A stretch of DNA of 64,000 nt, from NCBI RefSeq assembly GCF_010389155.1, contig NC_057763.1, positions 6,634,649-6,698,648 on the forward strand. The letters run 5' to 3'. A program made the position numbers and the translations under genes. The notes under the pieces are model-generated. The model was not told the DNA's origin and searched no databases. It saw only the letters and a list, made by a program, of their open reading frames with translations. The stretch is from Erigeron canadensis (taxonomy: Eukaryota > Streptophyta > Magnoliopsida > Asterales > Asteraceae). Positions 10,610 to 22,435 of this stretch are shown in pieces (position 1 is the stretch's first letter; each line of letters opens with the position of its first letter).

Positions 10610-12000
10610 AATACAATAAAAAATAAATGTCTTTTAAAAGTTAAACTAATAAACCCAAATGTAAAGTGTCCTATTAGAATATGTTATAATATGACTTTAT
10701 TAAATTATAGTTCTTTAAAACTATTGTTTTATGACTTAAATATCAAGTGTCGTATTATGTTGCATTATAATGATACCATAAAAAATAAGCATCTTATAAA
10801 AGTTTAACTAATAAAACCCAAATGTCAAGTGTCCTATTAAGTTATGTTATAATAGGACTTTATTAAATAATGGTTTTTTAAAGCTATTGTTTTATGACTT
10901 TAATATCAAGTGTCCTATATTTTGGTGCATGATAATAATACCATAAAAAATAAGCGTCTTTTAAAAGTTAAACTAATAAATTCCAAATGTCAAGTAACTT
11001 ATTAAGTTATGTTATAATAGGACACTATCAAATTATGGTTCTTTAAAACTATTGTTTTATGACTTAAATATCAAGTGTCCTATTATGTTGCATAATAATA
11101 ATACCATAAAAATAAAGGGTTCTATAAAAGTTAAACTAATAAAATCCAAATGTTAAGTGTCCGATTAAGTTATGTTATAATAGGACTCTATCAAATAATG
11201 GTTTTATAAAGCTATTGTTTTATGACTTAAATATCAAGTGTCCTATATTATGATATATGATAATAATATCGCAACAAGTAAGCATCTTATAAAAGTTAAA
11301 CTAATAAAACCCAAATGTCAAGTGGCCTATTGAGTTATGTTATAATAGGACTATATTAAATAATGGTTCTTTAAAGCTATTGTTTTATGACTTAAATATC
11401 AAGTGTCCTATACCATGATGTATGATAATAATACCGCAACAAATAAGCGTCCTATAAAAGTTAAACTAATGAAACTCATATGTCAAGTGTCCTATTAAGT
11501 TATGTTATAATAGGACTCTATCAAATAATGGTTCTTTAAAACTATTGCTTTATGACTTAAATATCAAGTGTCCTATTACGGTGGATGATAATAATACCAC
11601 AAAAATTAAGCGTCCTCTAAAAGTTAGACTAATAAAACCCAAATGTCAAGTGTCCTATTAAGTTATGTTATAATAGGACTCCATCAAATAATGGTTTTCT
11701 AAAACTATTGTTTTATGACTTAAATATCAAGTGTACTATTATTATGTATGATGATAATACCACAAAAAATAAGCGTCCTACAAAAGTTAAATTAATGAAA
11801 CCGAAATGTCAAGCGTCCCATTAAGTTATATGTTATAATAGGATACTATCAAATTATGGTTCTTTAAACCTATTGTTTGATGACTTAAATAAGCGTTTTA
11901 TAAAATTAGACTAATAAAACTCAAGTTTGAAGTGTCCTATTAGGTTATGTTATAATAGGATCCCTGACAATCAAGTGTCATATTAAATAACTTCTTAGGA
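10610..12000. repeat. Satellite-like tandem array, unit about 163-165 bp
   Basis: A core TTATGTTATAATAGGA recurs near 10679, 10842, 11007, 11170, 11335, 11500, 11663, 11826 and 11945. That gives about eight units of 163-165 bp and a short last one. Each unit also holds ATCAAGTGTCCTAT, a TAAAAGTTAAACTAATAAA stretch and an AATAATACCA stretch in fixed order. Units are clearly diverged from one another. After 12000 the same GTCCTA words continue in shorter, irregular form to about 12130. No open frame is conserved between units. Confidence 0.85.
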
Positions 12001-12195
12001 CACCGTTTAATTAACTTGTATTATAAAAGGACCTTAAATATAATTTTGTCCTATTAAAGAGTTTTTAGGACACTGTTTTAAAAGCGTCCTACAAAGGGTC
12101 CTAAAAGGCCATTATTTTGTCCTAAAAGACATGCATGGGCCCATCTACCAGTGAGTTTACTATCATCCTTTAAAATTATATCTAGAGGTCATTGC

Positions 12196-12825
12196 TTCTA
12201 CTTATGGAACCAATAATACTGCTACTGATAGACTAATAGTAGTATTGCGACTAGCTAGCAATATAATGGCAGGGTCCAAGCCTTCGACCTCCAACTACAC
12301 CTCGGTACAATGGTCACAACCATGTCGTCAAATAGACTATCCTGAAATTCTTTTAGCAACCGAAAACTTTAACGAATCATTAGTAATTGGGTGCAGTGGT
12401 TTTGGAAATGTTTACAAAGGCAACATCAACAATGGATCAAAGCTAGTTGTTGCTGCCATTAAACGTTTGGATTCTATGTCTGACCAAGGGGAATCCGAGT
12501 TCTGGGCTGAAGTTGAAATGCTATCCAAGTTACGTCATGCTTATCTAGTGTCTTTGATCGGTTATTGTAGTTACGAAAAAGAGTTTATCCTTGTCTATGA
12601 ATATATGCCCAATGGAGCATTGGGTGATCATCTTCATAAACTTGGTACCCGTCTTTCCTGGCGTCAACGACTCTGGATCTGCATTGGTGTTGGTCGTGGG
12701 TTAGACTACCTCCATACTGGTACAGGAATTGAGTTCGGGGTTCTACTTATGGAACTAATAATACTGCTACTGATGTGATAGACTATGGCGACTAGCTAGC
12801 AATAGAATGGCTGGATCCAAGCCTT
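12196..12825 (+). pseudogene. FERONIA/CrRLK1L-like kinase fragment between direct repeats
   Basis: From an ATG at 12266 the frame runs to 12778. It encodes a CrRLK1L-style protein kinase N-lobe: a glycine loop altered to GCSGFG, the VAAIKR lysine region, the EVEMLSKLRH helix and the hinge VYEYMPNG. It stops at LDYLHTGTG, before the catalytic loop, so no active kinase is possible. The fragment is bracketed by direct repeats of about 85 bases (12196-12284 and 12741-12825), and the right repeat restarts the same first codons. This looks like a partial exon captured by a duplication event. It belongs to a different kinase subfamily from the cluster that follows. Confidence 0.65.
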
Positions 12826-13032
12826 ACAATAAATGATTACATAACAACAAAACCAAGACTCCAAAAGTCATATTATATTGGTCCACCATTGCTAAGCTTA
12901 TGCCAGAGATTTTAATGAATAATGACACTGCAACAAACAGAACACAAATTCCAAACAGCCTAATTACTAAAAATTAATCTCTTCATATATAAGTTCCAAG
13001 CTTATAGATAATGTTCTTTTCTTTCTAACATT

Positions 13033-14620
13033 ATGTCAAGTGTTGCTGTTCAAGCTGTTCTGTTAACCATAGGTAAGTTCTATTGCACCATCTTAGGAAT
13101 CAAACATTGAGGGCACCAATTTACTTGTTATTTGACATTCTAGAAAAATGGATCGGGGTCCTTGTTTATGCTTCCCAGAAAGGATTGAGTTTTTCGTACT
13201 GACGTAACCAACCTAAGTCCCTAACCAAATTCCATGGTCATTTACTAGACTCTTTCCCTAATTAACCTTCCTAAGGTTTCTACCCAATGAGGTTTGGACC
13301 CGGGTCTCTTCTCAGACCATTAGGGTGCCTTAACATGCCTAACATATTTTTAAATCTTAATGTACTAGGTTTCTCTTTGCAGGTAGTATTCTAATAGTAC
13401 TGGTCACCTACTGCGTGTTATTATTTATATTATCTTTTAAGAAAAAAGGGCCATTAGTAAACCCTGTTGAGAACATAAAGCAGGATTCATTAGTAGATGA
13501 CTCTCGGTTTAGTCCCTTGGCCATGGTCCAGTTCCTGGATGACATGAAAAGGGAAAAGCCCATTCAGTTCACCTCTCAGCAACTAAGAATAGCCACCGAC
13601 AACTTTACTATCAAACAGGGTTCAGGTGGCTTTGGGACTGTTTACAAGGGTATCATCAGTAACAACACACCTGTAGCAGTAAAAGTACTCGATGGGACTT
13701 CCGACAAGAGCACTGGGCAACAGTTCATGGCTGAAATGAGCATAATGGGAAGAACCCATCAGTTTAATTTGGTTAGGCTATACGGATTTTGCTTTGTGTC
13801 AACTTTAAGAGCTCTTGTATACGAGTTTATGGTAAATGGCTCTTTGGATCACTATTTGTTTAAAGCTGACAAAAAAACTATTTTAGGGTTCGAGAAGCTC
13901 CACGAAATTGCATTGGGGACGGCAAGAGGTATCACATACTTGCACGAAGACTGTCATCAAAGAATAGTCCACTATGATATCAAACCAGGAAACATCCTGT
14001 TGGATTCCAATTTTTGTGCAAAAGTTGCTGATTTTGGTTTAGCCAAACTTTGCAATAGTGATAACTCTCATATAACCATGACTGCAAGACGCGGTACCCC
14101 AGGCTATGCTGCACTGGAGCTGTGGATGCCTTTCCCAGTTACACACAAATGTGATGTTTATAGTTTTGGGATGCTACTTTTTGAGATCATTGGTAGGAGA
14201 AACAACATGGATATGACTTTTGGTGATAGCCAACAATGGTTTCCGGTGTGGGCATGGGGCAAATATGAAAAGAAACAATTGAAGGATTTGATGATACCTT
14301 GCGGGATCGCAAAGGAGGATGAAGAAGTTGTGGAAAGGATGCTTAAGGTTGCTCTTTGTTGTGTTCAGTATAGGCCCGAGACTAGGCCTATGATGAGCAT
14401 TGTCGTGAAACTATTGGAAGGCGTTGTAGAGGTCCCGGATCCTCTAAATCCTTTTACACATCTATTGTCAGGCGTTAGTGAGGTGGGTGATTCTTTGACT
14501 CAAATGGCGTGGAATGTTGGTGGCTTAGATTGGTCTTCATCTGAAGCGGTATCCAAGTCTACAATGGTAATGGAAACACCAATTATGAAGAAATATGAGA
14601 TCACAATTGCATCAGTGTAA
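13033..14620 (+). CDS. Kinase A: LRK10L-like membrane kinase, type 1, two exons
   Basis: Exon 1 (13033-13072) encodes about 13 residues starting MSSVAVQ. A GTAAGT donor and TTTGCAG acceptor bound a 310-base intron, and exon 2 (13383-14620) completes a predicted 425-residue protein. Residues 7-32 form one hydrophobic segment, then a basic stop-transfer stretch (KKK), a juxtamembrane region and a kinase domain (glycine loop GSGGFG about 93-98, lysine K114, HYD about 210-212, DFG about 230-232). HYD instead of HRD marks a non-RD kinase, as in the LRK10L/PR5K group linked to defence. The APE motif reads ALE, which may weaken the activation segment. No extracellular domain is present. Start chosen because the short exon and its ATG context recur in the paralogues. 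Confidence 0.75.
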
Positions 14621-16023
14621 TCACATTGAGTGATAGAGTATCAATGGGTATGAGTGTTATTGTTATAATTAAGTGCTGCTTGGTTAATATTAGAATAGAT
14701 AGAATGTAATCATACCAATGCATGAATGTTGTTAAGCAATTTGGTGTGCCATTGAGGACTTGTTATGGCATTTGCATTTGGTGTCAAACTTTTGTTATTT
14801 CATGTTAGCTCTTAGAAGCTTGCTCTGTTTTTTCTGATTTTGCTTACAATTGGCCACTTCGTCATAAAGATGTTTATTGGTTGTTTAAGTATAAAGTAAG
14901 TGCCCGCCTTTTCCCTTTATGTTGCAATTGTGGCATATAACTAGTACCAAATGATTGGATGCCGGGATGGAGCCTGTGCCAGCGGCTTCATAGTATTGTT
15001 ATACATTAGCGGATTTATAAATATAACTACATCAATACTACACCAAAAGCGCTAAATCTTAGGAGAAAAATATATAATCTCAGCAGGGTTGAGTGACCTG
15101 TGCTTGGCTCTACATAACCCGTCTGATTATATGTTTGACTTATCTACCCAAGCGGGATGCCTCGAGTTAGGAGGAATGAAATTACATTGCCATTGGAGCT
15201 GTTACATGGACACGCTCTTTTAAACAAGACCGAATGCATAAATTTTCCAATTCTATATAGACAAGCGAAGTAGCCAACACACAGCATATTACCAAAGCTC
15301 AAGTCTAGTAAACAGATAAGAAATGTTTTTTTTTTTTTTTCTGGGTAAGAGGGCAAAATCGAAATGCAAAATCTTTATATGAACTAGCATTAACTGGCAA
15401 GGTATGCACATATTTCATGTAAACGTAAACTAGCATACATTCGACAATGATTGTAAAGATTGGTTATTTACTTGGTATTCGTTGCTCTTTAGCCCTAATC
15501 CGTTATAGTTTTGTCTATGTAAAATAGACCCATGGCCATCCCTACTCCCAAATAGTGTTTTAGTAGGACACATTCCCATGAAGTTTCCCCTGAGAGTTAC
15601 TCTTCTGTCTCATCTGTTTGTCATCTGTCCCAACCACCCAATATAAACCTAACGTATAAAGTTGTAATATGCTATTTTCATACAGCTTAATAAAACATTT
15701 TATCTATGCCATCCAAATTTTGTCAGGGAAAAAACAAATTCACTTAGTATTTCTTTTCTTGACCAAATCAAATGGATATACCATTGTTGAGGATATCCTG
15801 TAGAAGATTGAAATAACAAAACGGCATGTCATTTTCATTGGCTAAACCTTGGCGTTGTCTCCGGTTGTTCAAGATATTAATGTAACTCTAGCTTACAAGT
15901 TCTAACATAAAATTTGTGTATGGAACTTTTCACAGTGTCAATGAATAAGACTCCATGTAAACTGTATCAATTTTCGAATCTTTAAAGGTTTCATTTTGAA
16001 TTTTTAATAATCATAGTAGCGTT
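14621..16023. other. Intergenic region between kinases A and B
   Basis: This holds the 3' flank of kinase A and the promoter of kinase B. A run of about 14 T lies near 15326-15341. Short open frames here (for example 15144-15356 on the minus strand) show no family features. I see no transposon with clear ends. Confidence 0.5.
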
Positions 16024-17338
16024 ATGTCAAACGATGTCGATGTTGCTATTTTCATCATTGGTAAGTTTTTCTACCCGATCTTTAATCATGGGAGAAGTTT
16101 TTGAATAGTTTGTTGATCTTAATGGTTCTTCTTTTGCAGTGGTTGTGGTAAAGATAGCCATCGTTGTGTATGTTTGCCATAGAAGATCTAAGATGAGAGT
16201 GGATCCACTGGTTAATGACGCCCGTTTTATTCCGTTGACCATGGTCAAATTTCTGGACAACATGGAACGAGAAAAGCCCATTCGGTTTACATCACAGCAG
16301 CTAAGAATAGCAACAGAAAACTTCAGCATCTTATTGGGTTCAGGCGGGTTTGGGACAGTTTACAAGGGGATCTTTAGCAATGGAACGGCTGTGGCAGTGA
16401 AAGTACTTAAAGGGAGCTCTGACAAGAGAATAGAAGAACAATTCATGGCGGAAGTAAGCACAATGGGAAGAACCCATCACTTTAATCTTGTTAGGCTTTT
16501 TGGGTTTTGCTTTGAGTCAAGTTTAAGGGCTCTCGTATACGAGTTCATGGTTAATGGATCTTTAGATAACCATTTGTTTAAATCAAACAAAGGGGATATG
16601 ATAGGGTTCGGGAAGCTTCAAGAGATTGCGGTGGGAACTGCAAGAGGCATAGCATACTTGCACGAGGAATGTCCTCAGAGAATAGTTCACTATGATATCA
16701 AACCAGGAAATATACTGTTGGATTCTAACTTTTGTGCAAAAGTAGCCGATTTTGGATTAGCCAAACTTTGCAACAGGGATAACACTCATATAACAATGAC
16801 AGGAGGACGGGGTACCCCAGGCTATGCTGCACCCGAGCTTTGGATGCCTCTCCCGGTTTCTCACAAATGTGATGTTTATAGTTTCGGCATGCTGCTTTTC
16901 GAGATCATAGGGAGGAGAAGAAACATGGACGTGACTCTGGGTGATAGTCAGCAGTGGTTCCCGAAATGGGTGTGGGATAAACATGAAAAGAAACAACTGA
17001 AAGAATTGATGATAGTCTGCGGAATTGAGGAACAAGACCAAGAAGCTGTGGAAAGGATTCTTAAGGTAGCTCTATGTTGTGTACAGTATAGGCCGGAGAC
17101 TAGGCCAGTGATGAGCATTGTTGTGAAAATGTTGGAAGGAGCTTTAGAGGTACCAGAGCCTTTAAATCCTTTTTTGTATTTATTTTCAGGGGTAAATGAA
17201 GCTAATGATTCTTTGGCTCGACTAGCATGGAATGGTGGTGGTTCAAATTGGTCTTCATCAGAAGTAATCACCAGGTCTACTGTGGTCACAGGGACCCCTC
17301 TCATGAAGAGATATGAGATCACAATGGCCTCCGAGTAA
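16024..17338 (+). CDS. Kinase B: LRK10L-like membrane kinase, type 2, two exons
   Basis: Exon 1 (16024-16060, starting MSNDVDVA) joins exon 2 (16140-17338) across a 79-base intron with GTAAGT and TTTGCAG borders. The join gives a predicted 411-residue protein. The N-terminus is almost wholly hydrophobic (valine/isoleucine-rich membrane segment to about residue 24), then basic residues and the kinase domain. All kinase landmarks are present: GSGGFG loop, VAVK lysine, HYDIKP catalytic loop (non-RD), DFG and APE. The C-terminus ends in the type 2 signature around RYEITMAS. It is a probable active Ser/Thr kinase at a membrane, with no ligand-binding ectodomain visible. Confidence 0.8.
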
Positions 17339-17429
17339 TGACGAGAACATTATTTAGATCATATTTTGTGAAGTGAGATTTACCGTTATTAAGTGTGATA
17401 ATATCATAAAGCAAAGAGTGGGGGATGAA

Positions 17430-17600
17430 GTACTTATGATACATCCAGTTCATTCAAAGCGCTTTTAAAAACACATACAAGCAATCCAAGTCGTTATACG
17501 TCTATAGATCTGAACTTTTAATACAATAGTGTAGCATTGAAGTTCTTAACACAACACTGCATGTCGGCCTTGTATCCACCACCTCTGTTCTGTAACCCTT
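17430..17600 (+). promoter_or_regulatory. Orphan type 2 promoter remnant downstream of kinase B
   Basis: The stretch around 17440-17600 matches the DNA just upstream of kinases D (20398-20580) and F (27188-27340). It shares the GCTTTTAAAAACACATAC block, the CTTTTAATACAATAG block and the CTTAACACAACACTGCA block. No type 2 coding exon follows it, so it is a leftover promoter from a lost copy or a duplication end point. Confidence 0.5.
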
Positions 17601-18205
17601 AGTTGCTTTTCATCCTATTACTTGTTTCATATTCTAACATTCTAAATTGTTTTTAGTGTAATCCAAACACAATGCATAGTGTTTAAACATATGCACAGGT
17701 TGCAAATTCATATTAATCATCATAATTTAATTCTTCCTGTGTGTATATACGGACATAAATCTTTGATACCACATCATTTTGGTAAAAGAACCATCTCTAA
17801 GTAGTCTAGCAGGAACATGTTCAGAAGTTTTTTCCTTGATTCAAACCTCACTTGGTAAATATCTTATGATGGCGAGGGAAAAGTCTAAGAAACAGTTATA
17901 ATTTGCTATATGAAAAAAACAAAATATTCCTATCTTAAAGCTACCTTTTAGCTCATTTACTTGGTTGTAAATTATTGGCAACCTATTTGCTAACATTTTT
18001 ACCAGGTATCAAACGCGCTTTGATAGAAGATTAAATAGCAACAAAAACAAAAGTCATAGTTATTAACTTTTTACCTTATATTCTGTGGCCGGCAATAGAC
18101 GTGAATGAATAATGACACAGGAACAAACAGCCGAATGACTAAAGATATCCTCCATCCTCATAAAATAAGTCTCTTTATAAATAATTTTCTCGTCTTTCTA
18201 ACGTT

Positions 18206-19773
18206 ATGGTATCTCCTGTTCTTATTATCTTTGGTAAGATCTATTGCACAACCTAAGGAAATAAATCTTGAGGGCACCTTAACACTTGTAACTTAACCTC
18301 CGAAAAACTAGTAATTGGATAGGAATCCTTGTTCAGGCTTCTCGGGGAGAATCAAGCCTTTCCCTCTAGTATAAGCAGCCTAAACCATATTCCAATGCCA
18401 TTTACTAGATTTTGTTCCTAACCATCCCAAGGTTCATAACCAATGAGGTTTGAACCCGGGCCTCTTATCAGATCAATTGGATGCCTTGACGTGCTAAACA
18501 TCCTAACTTATTTCCAAATATTAATGTATTTGATTTATCTTTTGCAGGTTCTTTGATGGTAATTTGCGGATTTATTTTCTTTTTGAGTTGGATTTTAGGA
18601 TTATTAGATGGTGGAATATTTTCTATAAAAAACGAGGAGCCATTAGTAAAACATTCCCGGTTTATTCCCTTGGCCATGGTCCAGTTCTTGAATGACATGG
18701 AAAGGGAAAAGCCCATTCAGTTCACCTCTCGGCAGTTAAGAATAGCAACAGACAACTTTACCATCCAATTGGGTTCAGGTGGGTTTGGGACTGTTTATAA
18801 GGGTATCATCAGTAACAACACACCTGTAGCAGTCAAAGTGCTAAATGGGACTTCTGACAAGAGCATTCAGAAACAATTTATGGCTGAAATGAGCACAATG
18901 GGAAGAACCCATCACTTTAATCTGGCTAGACTGTACGGATTCTGCTTTGAGTCAACTTTAAGAGCTCTTGTGTACGAGTTTATGGTAAATGGCTCTTTGG
19001 ATCACTATTTGTTTAAAGAGGACAAAAAAACTATTATAGGGTTCAAGCAACTCCGTGAGATTGCACTAGGGACTGCAAGAGGCATCACTTACTTGCATGA
19101 AGAATGTCCTCAAAGAATAGTTCACTATGATATCAAACCAGGAAACGTACTCTTGGATTCAAATTTTTGTGCAAAAGTATCCGATTTTGGTCTAGCAAAA
19201 CTTTGCAACAGGGATAGTTCTCACATAAGTATGACCGGAGGACGGGGGACCCCAGGCTACGCAGCACCTGAGCTATGGATGGCTCTCCCAGTTACACAAA
19301 AATGTGATGTATATAGTTTTGGGATGCTACTTTTTGAGATCATCGGAAGGAGAAGAAACATGGACACAAGTCTTGTTGAAAGCCAACATTGGTTCCCAGT
19401 ATGGGCATGGGGCAAATATGAAAAGAAACAATTGAAGGATTTGATGATAGCTTGTGGGATTGCAGAGGAGGACGAAGAAGTTGTGCAGAGGATGCTTAAG
19501 GTGGCCCTTTGTTGTGTCCAGTATAAGCCCGAGACTAGGCCTGTGATGAGCATCGTTGTGAAGATGTTGGAAGGGGCTTTAGAGGTTCCGGAACCTCTAA
19601 ATCCTTTTACACATCTGCTTTCAGGGGTTAGTGAGGCGGGTGATTCTTTGGCTCAAATGGCATGGAATGTTGGTGGCTTAGATTGGTCTTCATCTGAAAT
19701 GTTATCCAAATCTACACTAGTAAACGAAAAAGCCATTATGAAGAAATATGAGATCACAATTGCATCAGTGTAA
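18206..19773 (+). CDS. Kinase C: LRK10L-like membrane kinase, type 1, two exons
   Basis: Exon 1 (18206-18233) is only 28 bases and starts MVSPVLIIF. The intron is 314 bases, and exon 2 (18548-19773) begins in the membrane segment, for a predicted 417 residues. The usual type 1 start ATGTCAAGTG is altered here, so the exact first codon is less certain than in the other copies. The kinase domain has an intact GSGGFG loop, VAVK lysine, HYDIKPGN (non-RD), SDFG and APE motifs. A TATA-like TTTATAAATA sits about 30 bases upstream of the ATG. The 3' flank shares about 200 bases with that of kinase E, which makes the two recent paralogues. Confidence 0.75.
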
Positions 19774-20648
19774 TCACATTGCGCGATAATGTATCAATTG
19801 GTATAATTTTTTTTGTTATACTCGTAATAAAGTACTACGAGTATTTGGTTGTTATTGGAAAATTATGAATTTAAAATTTAAATGGGAGGCAAAGTTATTT
19901 ACCACATGGTATATATTTATAACATGATATGCGTATATTTAATACAAAGATGTGGTAAAATTATGAACTTTTGTGATATTAATATCACATTCCTTTAAAA
20001 ATGGGTTAGTTAATACGAAATAATACAAAACTAAATCACATAGGCAGTTTGAGATTCGAGGTTTCATTTCTACCAAATTTCTTTTAAGATTAAGAACTTG
20101 AAAATACCATAACAGAGTGGATATGTGGCTTTTGGCATGAATCATAAGCTAGTGATGAGCTAAATTTTAAGTTTTATCAATTTCATTGGATACGCACCTC
20201 ATAAGGTGGTAATGAGCTAAGTTTAAAGTTTTAAAAATAGAGTGAAAATGTGGCGTTTGGCACCACTCATAAGGTGGTGATGCAATCTATATATGTAAAA
20301 TAACTTAAAAAGGAATGTCAATGCTAATTTTTAACACTAATCTAAATGGTCAAAGAGCATACTGTGTCAAATCTTAAGATATATATCCACCACTGCTTAT
20401 GATACGCCTAATTCTTTGAAGACCCTTTTAAAAACACATACAAACATTCCAAGTCGTTTTCCTTAATTATTGGCTATATATAGATTTTAATTCACTTTTA
20501 ATACAATAGTTTATCGTAGAAGTACAGGTTCTTAACACAACACTGCAGGCGGGCCTAGTATCCACCATCTCTCTGATGTATGCATTTGTTAAGTACCCCA
20601 TTGTTAGAGTTGATCAAAATTTCAGCTGTCTGCTTCATCGTAGAAATT

Positions 20649-22009
20649 ATGTCAAGTGAAGGTGTGGTCATTGTCATTGTTCTTGTCGGTAAGTTCTTCA
20701 ACTCCCATTCTAGGAAGAGCTACGTCACTAGGTTACCCATTAATTATAGTTTTCCAATAATTTCTTGAAGTAATTAATCCTTTTTTCTATTGCAGTTGTT
20801 GCTGTTAAGATAGGTATCATTGTTTGTGTATGCAAACATTGTCGTGATGGAAGATCTAATGTGAATACCGAGAAAATTAAAAATGACTCACGCTTTATTC
20901 CTGTTGCCATGGTCAAGTTCTTGGATGATATGGAAAGGGAAAAGCCTATTCGGTTCACCTCTCAACAGCTAAGAATAGCCACAGACAACTTCACTATCGT
21001 ATTGGGTTCAGGTGGGTTTGGGACGGTTTACAAGGGAATATTCTCCAATGGAACTACTATAGCTGTTAAAGTGCTTAATGGTTCCTCAGACAAGAGAATT
21101 GAGGAACAATTCATGGCGGAAGTGAGCACCATGGGAAGAACACATCACTTTAATCTAGTTAGGCTCTACGGGTTTTGCTTTGAGTCAAGTTTAAGAGCTC
21201 TTGTATACGAGTTCATGGTTAATGGCTCTTTGGATAACCATTTGTTTAAAGCAAACAAAGGGGCGATTATAGGGTTTGAGAAGCTGTATGAGATTGCCGT
21301 TGGGACTGCAAGAGGCATCGCTTACTTGCATGAAGAGTGTCCTCAGAGAATAGTTCACTATGATATTAAACCAGGAAATATACTTTTGGATTCAAAGTTT
21401 TGTGCAAAAGTAGCGGATTTTGGTTTAGCCAAACTTTGCAATAGGGATAACACTCATATAACCATGACAGGAGGCAGGGGTACTCCGGGCTATGCTGCAC
21501 CTGAGCTCTGGATGCCTCTACCAGTTACACACAAATGTGATGTATATAGTTTCGGTATGCTACTATTTGAGATCATTGGGAGGCGGAGGAACATGGACGT
21601 GACACTTGGTGATAGTCAACAGTGGTTCCCATTATGGGCGTGGAACAAATATGAAAAAAATCAATTGAAGGATCTGATGGTACTTTGTGCAATTGAGGAT
21701 AAGGACCAAGAAGCTGCGGAGAGGATGCTAAAGGTAGCTCTTGGTTGTGTTCAATATAGACCCGAGACTAGGCCAGTGATGAGTATAATTGTGAAAATGT
21801 TGGAAGGCGCATTAGAGGTTCCAGAGCCTGCATTAAATCCTTTTTCGTATCTGTTCTCTGGGGTTAATGAACCTAATGATTCTTTGGCCCGAATTGCATG
21901 GAATGGTGGTGGATCGAGCTGGTCTTCGTCTGAAGTGGTCACAAAGTCTACTGTTGTCACGGGGACCCCTCTCATGAGGAGATATGAAATAACAATGGCA
22001 TCTGACTAA
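20649..22009 (+). CDS. Kinase D: LRK10L-like membrane kinase, type 2, two exons
   Basis: Exon 1 (20649-20688, MSSEGVVIVIVLV) and exon 2 (20796-22009) join across a 107-base intron to give 417 residues. The membrane segment spans about residues 6-26 and is followed by a Cys/His/Arg-rich stretch that could be palmitoylated (inference). The kinase motifs are complete: GSGGFG, VKVLNG lysine region, HYDIKPGN, ADFG, APE. Exon 1 is almost identical to that of kinase F, its closest relative. Probable active non-RD Ser/Thr kinase. Confidence 0.8.
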
Positions 22010-22323
22010 TCAGATCAAACAACATTCTTTTTGATCATGTATCAATCATTATGCATAGCTAAGTTGTTTTTAAGTAGACATCTAGGGACTACAGTTTCGT
22101 TTTAAAGCCGAAATTATGTGTTTGTTATACTCAAAGTAATATTTTCCTTTTGATTGTAAAGTATCATGTATTTAAGAATATATTAGCATTGATGACGGTA
22201 TTGTTAGAAAATTTGTTGTTTTATACGAAAATTACATATAGCATATAACAATGTTCAAAATGGGGTTGAGATAAATGTGATGTTGATGCTTAAAAGTTGT
22301 GTTATGAGTTAGAGTGTCAATTC

Positions 22324-22435
22324 ATGACTTGAAATATTGTCCCTTGATGACTTTAAAGGGTGTCCTTTCGCGTCTTGAAAGGTTGTCCCTTTGTGATTTG
22401 AAATAGTGTCCCTTAGTAACTTGAAAAGGTGTCTA
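22324..22435. repeat. Minisatellite, about five units of 21-24 bp
   Basis: Degenerate units containing TTGAAA(G)G(T)TGTCCCTT follow one another five times. They are too short and divergent to encode a conserved protein, although a 65-codon frame runs through them on the minus strand. Confidence 0.6.

Noticed and set aside
10610..12000. CRISPR-like array
   Set aside because: Units are about 165 bp, diverged along their whole length and have no short repeat/unique spacer structure. The setting is a plant nuclear genome.
14940..15120. A further CACTA or MITE end near ACTACACCAAAAGCGC
   Set aside because: The word resembles a transposon end, but no partner end, subterminal repeats or target duplication could be found.
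15144..15356. Small minus-strand protein gene of 70 codons
   Set aside because: No domain, no paralogue near the other kinases, and the frame begins in a T-run. Expected by chance in this composition.
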